From an uncultured Aeromonadaceae bacterium (GTDB lineage: Bacteria > Pseudomonadota > Gammaproteobacteria > Enterobacterales > Aeromonadaceae), in assembly GCA_945957385.1 (NCBI GenBank), contig CAMFKP010000023.1, positions 1 through 51,632 of the forward strand: a stretch of DNA of 51,632 nt, given 5' to 3'. Position numbers and translations under genes: made by a program. The notes beneath the pieces are model-generated. The model searched no databases and was not told the DNA's origin. It was given only the letters and a program-made list of their open reading frames with translations. Below are positions 1-8,628 of this stretch, in pieces. Numbering within the stretch: the stretch's first letter is position 1; every line of letters begins with the position of its first letter.

Positions 1-1416
1 CTCCAATACATCCCATGCCTTGGCGCGAATACTGGAAATAACAGCCAGATCAAACCAGCCCTGTTGCAATGCCATTGCCCCCAGGCTCAATTTTTCGTCC
101 GGGTTGATCTCATCCATCAGGAATGTCCATTCCGAGCGTGCCTGATCGGTTTCGCCGATCGCCAGTAATTCGCGAACCCGACTAACGGCACTCCAGCGTT
201 GCAATGCCACCTGCAGTGAAAAAGGTTTAGGCAATGGCTGTTTATTCAGTGGAATATCTACACCAACCCGGTCGGCAGCAAGAAACCCATAATAACTGCG
301 TTCATAACTAGCTTGACGATACAGGGCATGGGCATGCTGTCGATTTCCCTGCTCTTCTTCAGCCCGGGCTAACCAGTAGGTCCAACGGACATCACTGCGA
401 CCAGCAGGCATAATCCGTTGCACCCAGCGCTTCACACCACTCCAGTCGCTATCCCAGACGGCCTGACGCAGGCGTAGTTCAATCAAATCAGGGTCATGTT
501 GACGCCTAAGGGCTTGATCAACCCACTTCCGCTCATCTGCGTTACGGTCCAGCATAAACGCACGCGCAATTCGTCCTTCCACCTGAATCACCTGGGGCGA
601 ACTTAACCCATAGCGTTGAACACTTTGGGCTAATAGGGTTCTGGCCAAGGGCGCATCCTGCGCCGCCAAGCGCGATAACACCAAAGTGGCAATCGCTGAT
701 GCATCTCGAGATGCAGGCGGGAGTAAATTAGTCAGTTCCTGCGGCTTGCGGTATAACGAGGCCAACTGCTTAGCCTCAGCTTGAGATGACGACTCCGTCA
801 TCTGTTCGGCCAGATAGTCCAGCACGCGATCATTATCATTATTGGCGAACAGCAATAGCATGCGCTGCCATATCTTCTGGTTCGTCATTCGTCCGGAGGT
901 TTGCCACAGCTCAAACAGCGATGAGCACTCCCCGGGACGTGAGGCATCGTGCATCCAGATCTCATCAACAAAGCGATACGCTTCTTCTTTGGCGCCGGTT
1001 TGCCACCTGGCTTCATAGTACCGGCATTGCAAGCCGAGACTTTTTGGCTGCTCCGGTGACAATTGCAGGTACTGTGGCCATTGCTGCTGATCGGCCAGCA
1101 AACGCAGATAACGAGCCTTCATCCGCCCGGCCAGCAGACCTTGAGGATCTCGGGAAATAAACGCTTGAACTTCAGGGAGGCGAGCCGTATCCGGCTGCAA
1201 CATCAAGTCGTAGTAATCGAGATAAAGCGCTAATGGGTAATTGGCCAACTGCTGGCGCAGTTGCTGAGCCTGCGCAGTCTTTCCACCGCGCATCGCTTCC
1301 AGAGCCGTCAGGTAACGGGTCTGCTCAGCCGTTAACGCATATGCCGATCCCGTTGCGAGCCAACTCAGCAACCAGGCCATTCCCCATACCAAACCGCGAT
1401 GCACCGTCTTTCCCAC
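1..1416 (-). CDS. slt: Soluble lytic murein transglycosylase, N-terminal part (cut by window edge)
   Basis: Translating the minus strand from a GTG at 1416 gives an open frame of 472 codons running off the left edge. It begins with a signal peptide (MGKTVHRGLVWG, a hydrophobic stretch, then a cleavage-type ATGSAYA). The body is rich in Leu, Ala, Gln and Arg helices typical of the Slt70 superhelical U-domain, and the last visible residues (GWFDLAVISSIRAKAWDVLE) resemble the Slt70 stretch before the catalytic domain. Slt enzymes cleave the MurNAc-GlcNAc bond of peptidoglycan in the periplasm with formation of anhydroMurNAc. The catalytic SLT domain lies outside the window. ATG 1380 is an alternative start but would cut the signal peptide's basic N-region. 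The product is fairly sure, the exact start less so. Confidence 0.8.
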   Translation of the reverse strand, partial: MGKTVHRGLVWGMAWLLSWLATGSAYALTAEQTRYLTALEAMRGGKTAQAQQLRQQLANYPLALYLDYYDLMLQPDTARLPEVQAFISRDPQGLLAGRMKARYLRLLADQQQWPQYLQLSPEQPKSLGLQCRYYEARWQTGAKEEAYRFVDEIWMHDASRPGECSSLFELWQTSGRMTNQKIWQRMLLLFANNDNDRVLDYLAEQMTESSSQAEAKQLASLYRKPQELTNLLPPASRDASAIATLVLSRLAAQDAPLARTLLAQSVQRYGLSSPQVIQVEGRIARAFMLDRNADERKWVDQALRRQHDPDLIELRLRQAVWDSDWSGVKRWVQRIMPAGRSDVRWTYWLARAEEEQGNRQHAHALYRQASYERSYYGFLAADRVGVDIPLNKQPLPKPFSLQVALQRWSAVSRVRELLAIGETDQARSEWTFLMDEINPDEKLSLGAMALQQGWFDLAVISSIRAKAWDVLE

Positions 1417-1463
1417 CCAATCAATCCGTTATGACACTCTAAGGCGCGGAGTATATCAGAGAG

Positions 1464-4229
1464 CTAAACAGATCCAGGTTCCAAACTGTTATTCCGCACC
1501 AGATAACGCTCCACAGCGTCAACTGGCAGTGGTTTGCAGGCCAAATAGCCTTGATAAAAGGCACATTTATGCTTACGTAGAAACTCCAGCTGCTGACGAG
1601 TTTCAACCCCTTCGGCGGTAACGGTAAAGTTCAAATGTGACGCCATTGCCATGACGGCCTCCACGATAGCCATATTGCTGGTATCGTGTGGAATGTCCTG
1701 AATAAACGAACGGTCGATTTTCAACTCATCAACGGGCAACCGCTTGAGATAACCTAACGAGGAGTAACCGGTACCGAAATCATCGATGGAAAACGAGATG
1801 CCAAGCTCCTTGAGCTCTGTCATCTTGTGAATCGTGTCTTCGGTATTTCCCAATACAACTGATTCCGTGATCTCCAGGTTCAGCGCCGAAGGCTCCATCC
1901 CCGTTTCCGCCAGCACTTCATGCACGTGTTCAACAAAATCAGGGTGGTGGAACTGTCGCGCGCTGACGTTTATCGACAACTGGGGAACATAAATGCCGGC
2001 TTCGTGCCAACGAACATATTGGTGACACCCCTCCAGCAACACCCAACGGCCAATATCGATGATGAGATCCGTTTCTTCAGCAATCGGAATAAAGTCTGCC
2101 GGTGAGACTATGCCACGCCGGGCATCATTCCAGCGCACCAGAGCCTCCAAGCCAATCAGTTCATTATTCGAGACCATGTGCTGTGGCTGATAAAACAGTA
2201 CCAGCTCATTGTTGCGCAGCGCATTGCGTAGCTGATTATGAATCAGCAGCCGACGATCCGCCTGACGCTGCATCTCCGAGTCAAACAACCGGCAGATACG
2301 CCGACCGGCCGATTTGGCCTGATACATGGCGGTATCCGCTTGCTTCAACAAATCTGCCGGCGTCTGCTCGCGAGTCGGGAACAGACTAATGCCGACACTG
2401 GCACCAATATGCAAACTGTGCTCATTGAAGTCGAAGGGCATGGAAATCTGCGCGATGATCTCTTCGGCCATCATGGTGGCCTGCAACTCGGCTTGCGCAG
2501 GATTCGATGATAGTGCCGGCAACAGCATCACGAACTCATCGCCACCCAATCGCGTCAAGACATCTGCGCCTCGCAACAAGACACGCAACCGCGCAGAGGC
2601 TTGTTGCAATAGCCAGTCGCCCGCAGCATGCCCAAGAGAATCATTAATCGTCTTGAAGTGGTCCAGATCGATAAATAACAGCGCCCCGACCATGTCGTGC
2701 TGTCGGGCCATCTGGAAACTTCGCTCGACCTGTTCCATCAGATAACGACGATTAGGCAGGCCCGTCAGATCATCGTAATAGGCCAGATTCTGAATTTGTC
2801 TGGCTGCGGCCTTACGCTCTGACATGTCCTCGAAACACACCACATAGTGACTGACCATGCCCCACTCATCGCGGACTGGGGTCCATGTCTCCCACTGAGG
2901 GTAGGCATGACCCGTAGCATCCTGGCGTTCACGCTCGCCCTGCCAGCGCCCCTCATCATCCAGCTGTTCAGCCGCCTGCTGACTAGGCCAGATATCCTTG
3001 CCTAGACGCTTTCCAACCGCCGCCTCCGGCAGCAGGCCAGTAATGTGGGTAAAGGCGCGGTTCACACGCAAAATAACCAGCTCAGGATCAGTGATGATAA
3101 TGCCTTCATTGGTTTCAAAGGCCACCGCAGACAATCTCAGCTCCGCTTCCGCACGGTGTCGCTCCAACTCGGCCGAGGCGCGATGTCCCACCAACTGGAG
3201 CAAGGCATGCAACATACGCATGTCCGGCTCTCGCCGTTCAAATGTCATCACCAAATGGCCAATGATCTGCTGTTTACCATCATGTAACGGATGCACGTAG
3301 ACAGAGTGAGCCGCTGGCAACGGTGACGGTAAACACAGATCCCGCTGCAAGCAGGTACCTTCGGCCACAGAGGCGGTTCCCGCCTTCAACTTGTCGATTG
3401 GATAGCGAGTAAATTCATACTCCTGTTCCTGACCGATCCGGGTCATCACGCGGGCCCAATGCTGCATGGGTGGCGACTCCAGCTCGGCCAGCCAGACCTC
3501 TCTGGCTCCAAGAATGCGTTGGAATTGGGACACCAGTTCATCAAAAAACGCACGCCCTGTTTTGGCTCGCAAGGCAAAACTGATGCGATCTAGCTGCTGT
3601 TGATGCAATAACTGGCTCTGCTCTGCTTCATTTTGAGACAAGGACTCAAGACCGCGCTCAGCCAGCTGAGCAAGCTGCTTCAACACGGCATGCAGATGCA
3701 ACAACTGCGGTGTAATCGGCTCACGCCGATGACAACACAACAACCCCTGCCACCCCCCCGGCCCCAGAATTGACGCCAGATATAGATGGCCAGAAGATTG
3801 AGCACCACACAACTTCAACCATAATTCGCGCCGCTCTGCATGCTCGGCACTGAGATGACCCAACCCCTCTTGCAATTCAAGCTTTAGGTGCGCATAAACC
3901 TCAGCGCCCAACACACACCCAACCTGAGCACCGCTGCCCAATGAGTGAGAACAGATTAAATCGGCATGACGGGGCGACACCAACCAGATACTGACATGTT
4001 CAGCATCCAGCATCTTCTGCGCGAGCAGTGAAAGTTGGCGATAAAAAAAAGACAACTCGCGCGCCGGCTCTGGCTGTCCGGCCGCTGGCAACGCGTCAGA
4101 GGAACGGGTATCAGATGATGGGGACGCTGCTGACATGGAATCCAGATAGGATGGCAACGAAAACGCAGGCACGTCATCGGTCACAAGATCAAGAAACTGC
4201 GTCAATCCATATCCAGAATGCAAACTCAC
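1464..4229 (-). CDS. GAF-PAS-GGDEF-EAL cyclic-di-GMP enzyme
   Basis: 921-residue cytoplasmic signalling protein with no membrane segment. Two GAF-like regions (about 60-190 and 210-355) are followed by a PAS domain (about 365-475), a GGDEF domain (about 485-645) and an EAL domain (about 660-910). The diguanylate cyclase signature GGDEF is intact at 562-566, with an RxxD inhibitory site (RGAD, 553-556) five residues before it. The phosphodiesterase domain keeps the EAL at 695-697, the LEITES and the DDFGTGYSS motifs. Both activities may therefore work, with the sensory domains deciding the balance. The start is GTG with AAGG six bases upstream. It is transcribed away from raiA. With FlrA/FleQ-type regulators in the same window, an effect on motility is plausible but inferred. 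Confidence 0.9.
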   Translation of the reverse strand: MSLHSGYGLTQFLDLVTDDVPAFSLPSYLDSMSAASPSSDTRSSDALPAAGQPEPARELSFFYRQLSLLAQKMLDAEHVSIWLVSPRHADLICSHSLGSGAQVGCVLGAEVYAHLKLELQEGLGHLSAEHAERRELWLKLCGAQSSGHLYLASILGPGGWQGLLCCHRREPITPQLLHLHAVLKQLAQLAERGLESLSQNEAEQSQLLHQQQLDRISFALRAKTGRAFFDELVSQFQRILGAREVWLAELESPPMQHWARVMTRIGQEQEYEFTRYPIDKLKAGTASVAEGTCLQRDLCLPSPLPAAHSVYVHPLHDGKQQIIGHLVMTFERREPDMRMLHALLQLVGHRASAELERHRAEAELRLSAVAFETNEGIIITDPELVILRVNRAFTHITGLLPEAAVGKRLGKDIWPSQQAAEQLDDEGRWQGERERQDATGHAYPQWETWTPVRDEWGMVSHYVVCFEDMSERKAAARQIQNLAYYDDLTGLPNRRYLMEQVERSFQMARQHDMVGALLFIDLDHFKTINDSLGHAAGDWLLQQASARLRVLLRGADVLTRLGGDEFVMLLPALSSNPAQAELQATMMAEEIIAQISMPFDFNEHSLHIGASVGISLFPTREQTPADLLKQADTAMYQAKSAGRRICRLFDSEMQRQADRRLLIHNQLRNALRNNELVLFYQPQHMVSNNELIGLEALVRWNDARRGIVSPADFIPIAEETDLIIDIGRWVLLEGCHQYVRWHEAGIYVPQLSINVSARQFHHPDFVEHVHEVLAETGMEPSALNLEITESVVLGNTEDTIHKMTELKELGISFSIDDFGTGYSSLGYLKRLPVDELKIDRSFIQDIPHDTSNMAIVEAVMAMASHLNFTVTAEGVETRQQLEFLRKHKCAFYQGYLACKPLPVDAVERYLVRNNSLEPGSV

Positions 4230-4285
4230 AAAAAACCTTCGAAAACACTGAACATCCGGTTAATACAACGGGACATCGTTCTGAT

Positions 4286-4373
4286 ACGGGATATAGCTCC
4301 AAATGGAGCTGAGTATCCGTTCTAAATCCTACAGAATATTGCCTGTCACCCCTGTCTGTGACAAGCCTTTTTT
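4286..4373 (+). ncRNA. Putative structured transcript: two hairpins and a T-tract
   Basis: In the divergent gap between the GGDEF/EAL gene and raiA there are two consecutive inverted repeats. The first (4286-4320) has AGCTCC/GGAGCT closing an AAAT loop and an outer ACGGATA/TATCCGT-type arm with a bulge. The second pairs 4341-4349 with 4358-4366 (one mismatch) and is followed on the plus strand by CTTTTTT. That is terminator form, yet no annotated gene reads into it on this strand. It could end a small RNA, or be part of the 5' leader of the minus-strand gene. No recognised RNA family is assigned. Confidence 0.3.
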
Positions 4374-4430
4374 CACCAGAGCGAACAGGGGATCACAGAA
4401 CCGAATACCAAGCCGACACGCATAACTTTA

Positions 4431-4446
4431 TGTGATGCAAATCACA
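4431..4446. promoter_or_regulatory. CRP (cAMP receptor protein) binding site of raiA
   Basis: TGTGATGCAAATCACA is a perfect TGTGA-N6-TCACA palindrome. Its centre (4438.5) lies about 42 bases before the start point expected from the -10-like TAATCT at 4469-4474, which is the class II activator position. Activation of raiA when glucose is short fits the known cAMP-CRP control of E. coli raiA. Confidence 0.85.
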
Positions 4447-4468
4447 TTTACTTCTCACCACGAATCGG

Positions 4469-4474
4469 TAATCT
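4469..4474 (+). promoter_or_regulatory. Probable -10 element of raiA
   Basis: TAATCT lies 23 bases after the CRP palindrome and 41 bases before the raiA start. No good -35 hexamer is visible, which is normal for a class II CRP-dependent promoter. Assignment rests on spacing only. Confidence 0.45.
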
Positions 4475-4514
4475 GAACTCGAAAACAGAAGAAAAAGAAC
4501 CAAGGGGGTTCATT

Positions 4515-4859
4515 ATGATGATCGACATTACCAGCAAAGCCATCGAAATCACCCCGACCATCCGTGAAAGGATTGAGTCACGCTTTGCCAAGCTTGAGCG
4601 GATTCAAGTTCCGCTTATCAGCCCCCAAGTCATCGTGATAAAGGAAGGACAAGAATACATAGTTGAAGCCAAAGTCGGTGTTCCGAGCGGACAGTTGTTC
4701 GCACAAGCACAACATGAGGATCTCTATGCCGCCGTGACGCTGCTTGGCCAAAAACTCGAACGTCAGCTTAATCGTCATAATGACAAACCTGCCGCACACC
4801 GCGCCGCCCGCTCCGGCAAAGAACAATGCCGAGCTGGTGAACTGACTCCTGCAGTCTAA
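4515..4859 (+). CDS. raiA: Ribosome-associated inhibitor / hibernation factor RaiA
   Basis: 114 residues, the usual length of the short HPF/RaiA (YfiA) family. It binds the decoding centre of the 30S/70S ribosome in stationary phase or cold and stops translation. Recognisable family features are the N-terminal ITSKAIEITPTIRERI, the central KVGVPSGQLFAQAQHEDLYAA and the LGQKLERQLNRH helix. A strong Shine-Dalgarno (GGGGG at 4504-4508) sits six bases from the first of two tandem ATGs, so the first is chosen; ATG 4518 is possible. The perfect CRP site upstream suggests induction by carbon limitation. The position just before pheL-pheA is the conserved one in Vibrio and enteric bacteria. Confidence 0.93.
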   Translation: MMIDITSKAIEITPTIRERIESRFAKLERIQVPLISPQVIVIKEGQEYIVEAKVGVPSGQLFAQAQHEDLYAAVTLLGQKLERQLNRHNDKPAAHRAARSGKEQCRAGELTPAV

Positions 4860-4872
4860 ACCGACCTCGTCA

Positions 4873-4898
4873 CAACGGGACGCTTCGGCGTCCCGTTG
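4873..4898 (+). terminator. raiA terminator
   Basis: An 11-bp perfect inverted repeat (CAACGGGACGC / GCGTCCCGTTG) around a stable TTCG tetraloop lies 13 bases after the raiA stop. The tail is only CTATTT, so it may be a modest terminator. Confidence 0.75.
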
Positions 4899-4937
4899 CT
4901 ATTTGCAAGCACCTCATCGGCTCAGCCGACTTGCATA

Positions 4938-4965
4938 TTGACTGCAATTTACGTAATGCTATAGC
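4938..4965 (+). promoter_or_regulatory. Probable pheL-pheA promoter
   Basis: TTGACT (4938-4943) and TATAGC (4960-4965) are separated by 16 bases. They stand about 30 bases before the leader peptide ATG and are the only good sigma-70-like pair in the gap. Confidence 0.6.
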
Positions 4966-4995
4966 CACATATCGACATCACACCGGCGCATCCAC

Positions 4996-5031
4996 ATGTT
5001 TACGAGCTTCTTTTTTACTGGCACCGCATAA
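4996..5031 (+). CDS. pheL: PheL leader peptide (pheA attenuator peptide)
   Basis: An 11-codon open frame, MFTSFFFTGTA, in which four codons are Phe (TTT, TTC, TTT, TTT). It lies between a promoter and a terminator hairpin directly ahead of pheA. Ribosome stalling at the Phe run when charged tRNA-Phe is scarce would free the downstream RNA to form the antiterminator. The peptide is shorter than E. coli PheL (15 residues), but position, Phe content and following structures all fit. No strong ribosome binding site is visible. Confidence 0.88.
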   Translation: MFTSFFFTGTA

Positions 5032-5032
5032 C

Positions 5033-5101
5033 GGAGGCTTTCCGCTCGTCAACAGCAATCGCTAATGATCGTCGCAGCCTCCCGTTCGGGAGGTTTTTTT
5101 T
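5033..5101 (+). promoter_or_regulatory. pheA attenuator: antiterminator and terminator hairpins
   Basis: The terminator stem pairs CCTCCC (5078-5083) with GGGAGG (5088-5093), followed by eight Ts (5094-5101). A competing pairing joins GGAGGCT (5033-5039) with AGCCTCC (5076-5082), which would swallow the terminator's left arm. The first strand begins two bases after the leader stop codon, so a ribosome finishing the leader would cover it and allow termination. Confidence 0.85.
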
Positions 5102-5124
5102 ACTCGTGCACGACAAGGTCATCA

Positions 5125-6315
5125 ATGGAGCCTGACATGGCCATACTGGAAGAGATCAGAAAGGAAATCACAAGTCTGGATGAGGCGTTATTACACCTGC
5201 TATCCCGGCGCAAAGAGTTGAGCATAGAGGTAGCGCGCAGCAAGCAAGCAACCCACAGACCGATTCGCGATGAACATCGTGAACAGGAATTACTGGAGCG
5301 CCTGATTGCCCAAGGTCGACCACTTGGTTTATCCGCGCATTACATCCACCAAATCTACCGTTTGATCATTGAAGACTCCGTCCTGAGTCAACAATCCTTC
5401 ATTCAGGAACAGCTCAACGGCCAAGGTGGAGAAGCCGCCAGTATCGCGTTTCTCGGCCCAGTGGGTTCCTATTCCAGCCTGGCCGCGCGCAAGTATCTGG
5501 CTCGTCATGTCGGCACAATCCATGAATGCAGCTGTACCAGCTTTCAAGATGTGATTCAGTCCGTGGAGTCCGGCCAGGTGGCGCTGGGCGTATTGCCGAT
5601 TGAAAACACCAGCTCTGGCAGCATCAACGAAGTCTACGATCTGATGCAGCACACGACTCTGTCGATTGTGGGCGAGCTCACGCTGCCAATTGATCACTGC
5701 CTGTTAGCCGCGACAGAGACGACCGAACAACAAATCACCACCATCTACGCCCATCCACAGCCGATCCAACAATGCTCGCATTACCTGCAAAGTCGCATGA
5801 GCAAGGCCCGTCTTGAGTATTGTGATTCCTCCTCCGCCGCCATGGCCAAAGTACGCGAACTCAATAGCACAACAGCGGCGGCACTCGGCAGCGATGCTGG
5901 CGGTGCACTGTTTGGACTGCATCCGATCGCCGAGCATCTGGCAAATCAGACCGACAACATCACCCGTTTTATCGTTGTGGCGCGCAAGCCAATTGATGTC
6001 GCGCTGCAAATACCCGCCAAGACCACACTGATATTATCCACTGCGCAAAAAGCCGGCTCTTTGGTTGAAGCCCTGCTGATCCTGCGCAATCACGACATCA
6101 ATATGACCAAACTGGAATCGCGTCCGATTCAGGGCAATCCCTGGGAGGAGATGTTTTACATTGATGTTGCCGCCAATTTGAATGATCCGGCCATGCAGAC
6201 GGCGTTGCGGGAACTCAATGCCATTGCTCGCTCACTCAAGGTGCTGGGCTGTTACCCGAGCGAAGATGTTCGCCCCACACAATTGCCAGCGTACCTCACC
6301 GCACCACAGATATGA
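5125..6315 (+). CDS. pheA: Bifunctional chorismate mutase / prephenate dehydratase (P-protein)
   Basis: 396 residues (E. coli 386). It converts chorismate to prephenate and then to phenylpyruvate, the committed steps to phenylalanine. Domains: chorismate mutase (about 10-100, with HRPIRDEHREQELLERL), prephenate dehydratase (about 110-290, with GPVGSYSSLAA, PIENTSSGSINEVYDLM and NITRF) and a C-terminal ACT regulatory domain (about 300-385) whose GSLV and ESRP motifs form the Phe feedback site. The frame is open back to 5065, but that lies inside the attenuator. ATG 5125 has AAGGT five bases upstream; ATG 5137 is an equally plausible start and fits the family N-terminus closely. Transcription is controlled by the pheL attenuator. 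Confidence 0.96.
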   Translation: MEPDMAILEEIRKEITSLDEALLHLLSRRKELSIEVARSKQATHRPIRDEHREQELLERLIAQGRPLGLSAHYIHQIYRLIIEDSVLSQQSFIQEQLNGQGGEAASIAFLGPVGSYSSLAARKYLARHVGTIHECSCTSFQDVIQSVESGQVALGVLPIENTSSGSINEVYDLMQHTTLSIVGELTLPIDHCLLAATETTEQQITTIYAHPQPIQQCSHYLQSRMSKARLEYCDSSSAAMAKVRELNSTTAAALGSDAGGALFGLHPIAEHLANQTDNITRFIVVARKPIDVALQIPAKTTLILSTAQKAGSLVEALLILRNHDINMTKLESRPIQGNPWEEMFYIDVAANLNDPAMQTALRELNAIARSLKVLGCYPSEDVRPTQLPAYLTAPQI

Positions 6316-6345
6316 CTAAAGGCGCCGCAAGGCGCCTTTAGTTTG
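6316..6345. terminator. Bidirectional terminator between pheA and tyrA
   Basis: An 11-bp perfect inverted repeat CTAAAGGCGCC / GGCGCCTTTAG with a GCAA tetraloop, starting directly after the pheA stop and followed by TTTGTTT. It sits between convergent genes, so it probably serves both. Confidence 0.85.
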
Positions 6346-6369
6346 TTTATCGCAAGCCACGTTATATCG

Positions 6370-7503
6370 CTACAGCGATTCGTGGTGCCGACTATCGTGA
6401 GCCTGAGCCAGCAGCATCTTGCTTTCCCGCAGGAACTGTCCGGCATAGTCACCAAAGAACTCGGCCACCTTGTGGAACTGGGCGATGAACGCGGCACGAT
6501 CTCCGGCTTCCAGCAGGCGAATCGCATCCCCCATACGGCGATGATAGCGACGTATCATCTCCAAATTTCGGGGCGCAGAGAGAATAATATCGGCATACAG
6601 GGCCGGATCCTGGGCAAACAGCCGCCCGACCATGGCTAACTCCAACCGATAGATGGGAGAACTCAACGCTAACAACCGTTTCAGATCCGCGCCCTCCTCC
6701 TCCAGATGCCAGCCATAGGCAAAACTGGAAAAGTGGCGTAGCGCCTGTATCAGACTCATTGACTCATCATGTTCTTCCGCGGTCACTCGATGCAGCCTGA
6801 CCCCCCAGATCCGCATCTGATCCAATAACCACTGCCATGATGCCTCGCCACGGCCAGCGCAACACACCACAACCTGTTTGGCAAGACTCGAGACATCGGG
6901 GCCAAACATCGGATGCAGCCCCAAGACAGGACCGGAATGCACCGCCAGCATGTGTGCCAGCGGTTTTGACTTGATGCTGGTCAAATCGACCAGCACACAA
7001 TCGGCCGGCAACATCGTCAAGGCATCAATCACCTCACAGGTCACATCAATGGGGACAGCGACAACAACCATTCCAGCCTGTGACAATAGTGCGTCGGCGT
7101 GTGCCCAGTCATCTCGTTCCAGAGTTTCAACCTGATAACCAGATAAGCGGAACATGTGACTGAACAAGCGCCCCAGCTGACCAGCCCCGCCAATCATCAC
7201 GATCGGCCGCAGTTGTGGATTGACGCACTTAAAGCCTGAATCGTTCTCGCTGCTGTAGGATTCGCGCATCACGCGGCGTAACACGTCCTCAATTAAATCC
7301 CCAGGGACACCACGTTGTTCCGCTTCCTCGCGCCGTTTGGCCAACATGGCCGCCTCACGATCCGGGGCATAAATTGGCAAACCATGCCGACTCTTGACCT
7401 CACCAACCTCAGCGACCAGAGATAAACGCTGAGCCAGCAAGTCAACCAGCTGCTTGTCGACGGCGTCTATCTGTTCTCTGAGTGCATTCAGTTCTTGATT
7501 CAT
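6370..7503 (-). CDS. tyrA: Bifunctional chorismate mutase / prephenate dehydrogenase (T-protein)
   Basis: 377 residues from ATG 7503 (E. coli 373). It makes prephenate from chorismate and oxidises it with NAD to 4-hydroxyphenylpyruvate for tyrosine. The N-terminal mutase (about 1-90) contains [14 protein letters not shown] and [12 protein letters not shown]. The dehydrogenase has the NAD-binding [12 protein letters not shown] and the family signatures GLHPMFGPD and [22 protein letters not shown]. The frame extends to a GTG at 7512, but the ATG fits the family start ([13 protein letters not shown]) and spacing better. It is separated by only 36 bases from aroF and is surely cotranscribed with it. 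Confidence 0.96.
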   Translation of the reverse strand: MNQELNALREQIDAVDKQLVDLLAQRLSLVAEVGEVKSRHGLPIYAPDREAAMLAKRREEAEQRGVPGDLIEDVLRRVMRESYSSENDSGFKCVNPQLRPIVMIGGAGQLGRLFSHMFRLSGYQVETLERDDWAHADALLSQAGMVVVAVPIDVTCEVIDALTMLPADCVLVDLTSIKSKPLAHMLAVHSGPVLGLHPMFGPDVSSLAKQVVVCCAGRGEASWQWLLDQMRIWGVRLHRVTAEEHDESMSLIQALRHFSSFAYGWHLEEEGADLKRLLALSSPIYRLELAMVGRLFAQDPALYADIILSAPRNLEMIRRYHRRMGDAIRLLEAGDRAAFIAQFHKVAEFFGDYAGQFLRESKMLLAQAHDSRHHESL

Positions 7504-7539
7504 TGGTTCCACTTTCCCTAGCCAGCCAACATGGCACAG

Positions 7540-8613
7540 TTACGCGTTGAGGCGCGCCTTCAATGGCGCTGACAGCTCACGGTAACATTTGGCCAGCAAT
7601 TTGTCCGTACTCTCCCAGTCGATGCAAGCATCGGTGATCGACACGCCATAAGTCATCTGTTCCTTGGGCTGTTCACTGGACTGGTTACCGGCGCCGATAT
7701 TGGACTCCAGCATGATACCGATGATGGAGTCGTTGCCATCTTGGATTTGATGCACCACGTTCTGCGCCACCAGCGGCTGCAACTCGTGATTCTTGCTCGA
7801 GTTGCCATGGCTACAGTCGACAACCAGCCGCGGTACCAGCTTGGCTTTGACCAATGCTTGCTCGGCCAGCGCCACATTCACCGAATCATAGTTCGGGTGT
7901 TTGCCACCGCGCAGGATGACATGTCCATCTGGATTGCCTTGGGTCTGTAACAAGGCAACCTGGCCCTGTTGATTAATCCCCATGAACGAGTGTGATGCCG
8001 AAGCGGACTTCAGCGCATTGATGGCCGTTTCCAGATTGCCATCCGTACCATTCTTGAAGCCAACCGGCATGGAGAGGCCGGAAGCCATCTCGCGATGGGT
8101 TTGGGATTCGGTGGTTCGGGCACCAATCGCGGACCAGGAAAACAGATCTGCCAGATACTGCGGACTGATCGGGTCCAGAGCCTCGGTCGCCAGCGGTAAC
8201 TGCAGCTCGGCCAACCAGGTCAGCAGTTCACGTGCTTTTTTCAAACCCAGTTCGATATCGAAAGTCCCATCCAGATTGGGGTCATTGATAAAGCCCTTCC
8301 AGCCCACAGTGGTTCTTGGCTTTTCGAAATACACGCGCATTACTATGTATAACGTATCGGCATAGGCATCATGGAGCTGTTTCAAGCGCAGGGCGTAATC
8401 CTTGGCGGCATCAATATCATGAATGGAACAGGGACCACAGATCACCAGCAAGCGATGATCCTTGCGTTGAACAATATTGGCGATGGTATCGCGGGCATGG
8501 CCGATAAAGGCCAGTGCCTCGTCAGAAACTGGAATCAGTGCTTTTAATTCCGCAGGCGTCATTAACACCTGTTCGGATTGAATATGAACATTGTTCAGGC
8601 TGTCTTTGTGCAT
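7540..8613 (-). CDS. aroF: 3-deoxy-7-phosphoheptulonate (DAHP) synthase, tyrosine-sensitive type
   Basis: 357 residues. It condenses erythrose 4-phosphate and phosphoenolpyruvate to DAHP, the first step of the shikimate pathway. Strong class I signatures are seen: LLVICGPCSIHD, MRVYFEKPRTTVGWKG, SAIGARTTESQTHRE, GFKNGTDG, LRGGKHPNY and VDCSHGNSSK. The N-terminus (MHKDSLNNVHI) is that of the Tyr-inhibited AroF paralogue rather than AroG/AroH, and the coupling to tyrA and a TyrR box agree. Of the tandem ATGs at 8616 and 8613, the second is chosen because GGAGGG (8619-8624) is too close to the first and because it aligns with E. coli AroF. Confidence 0.94.
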   Translation of the reverse strand: MHKDSLNNVHIQSEQVLMTPAELKALIPVSDEALAFIGHARDTIANIVQRKDHRLLVICGPCSIHDIDAAKDYALRLKQLHDAYADTLYIVMRVYFEKPRTTVGWKGFINDPNLDGTFDIELGLKKARELLTWLAELQLPLATEALDPISPQYLADLFSWSAIGARTTESQTHREMASGLSMPVGFKNGTDGNLETAINALKSASASHSFMGINQQGQVALLQTQGNPDGHVILRGGKHPNYDSVNVALAEQALVKAKLVPRLVVDCSHGNSSKNHELQPLVAQNVVHQIQDGNDSIIGIMLESNIGAGNQSSEQPKEQMTYGVSITDACIDWESTDKLLAKCYRELSAPLKARLNA

Positions 8614-8628
8614 CATACCCTCCAAGGC

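Noticed and set aside
4230..4400. c-di-GMP riboswitch in the leader of the GGDEF/EAL gene
   Set aside because: The minus-strand leader has hairpins but not the conserved GEMM core, so no riboswitch family is called.
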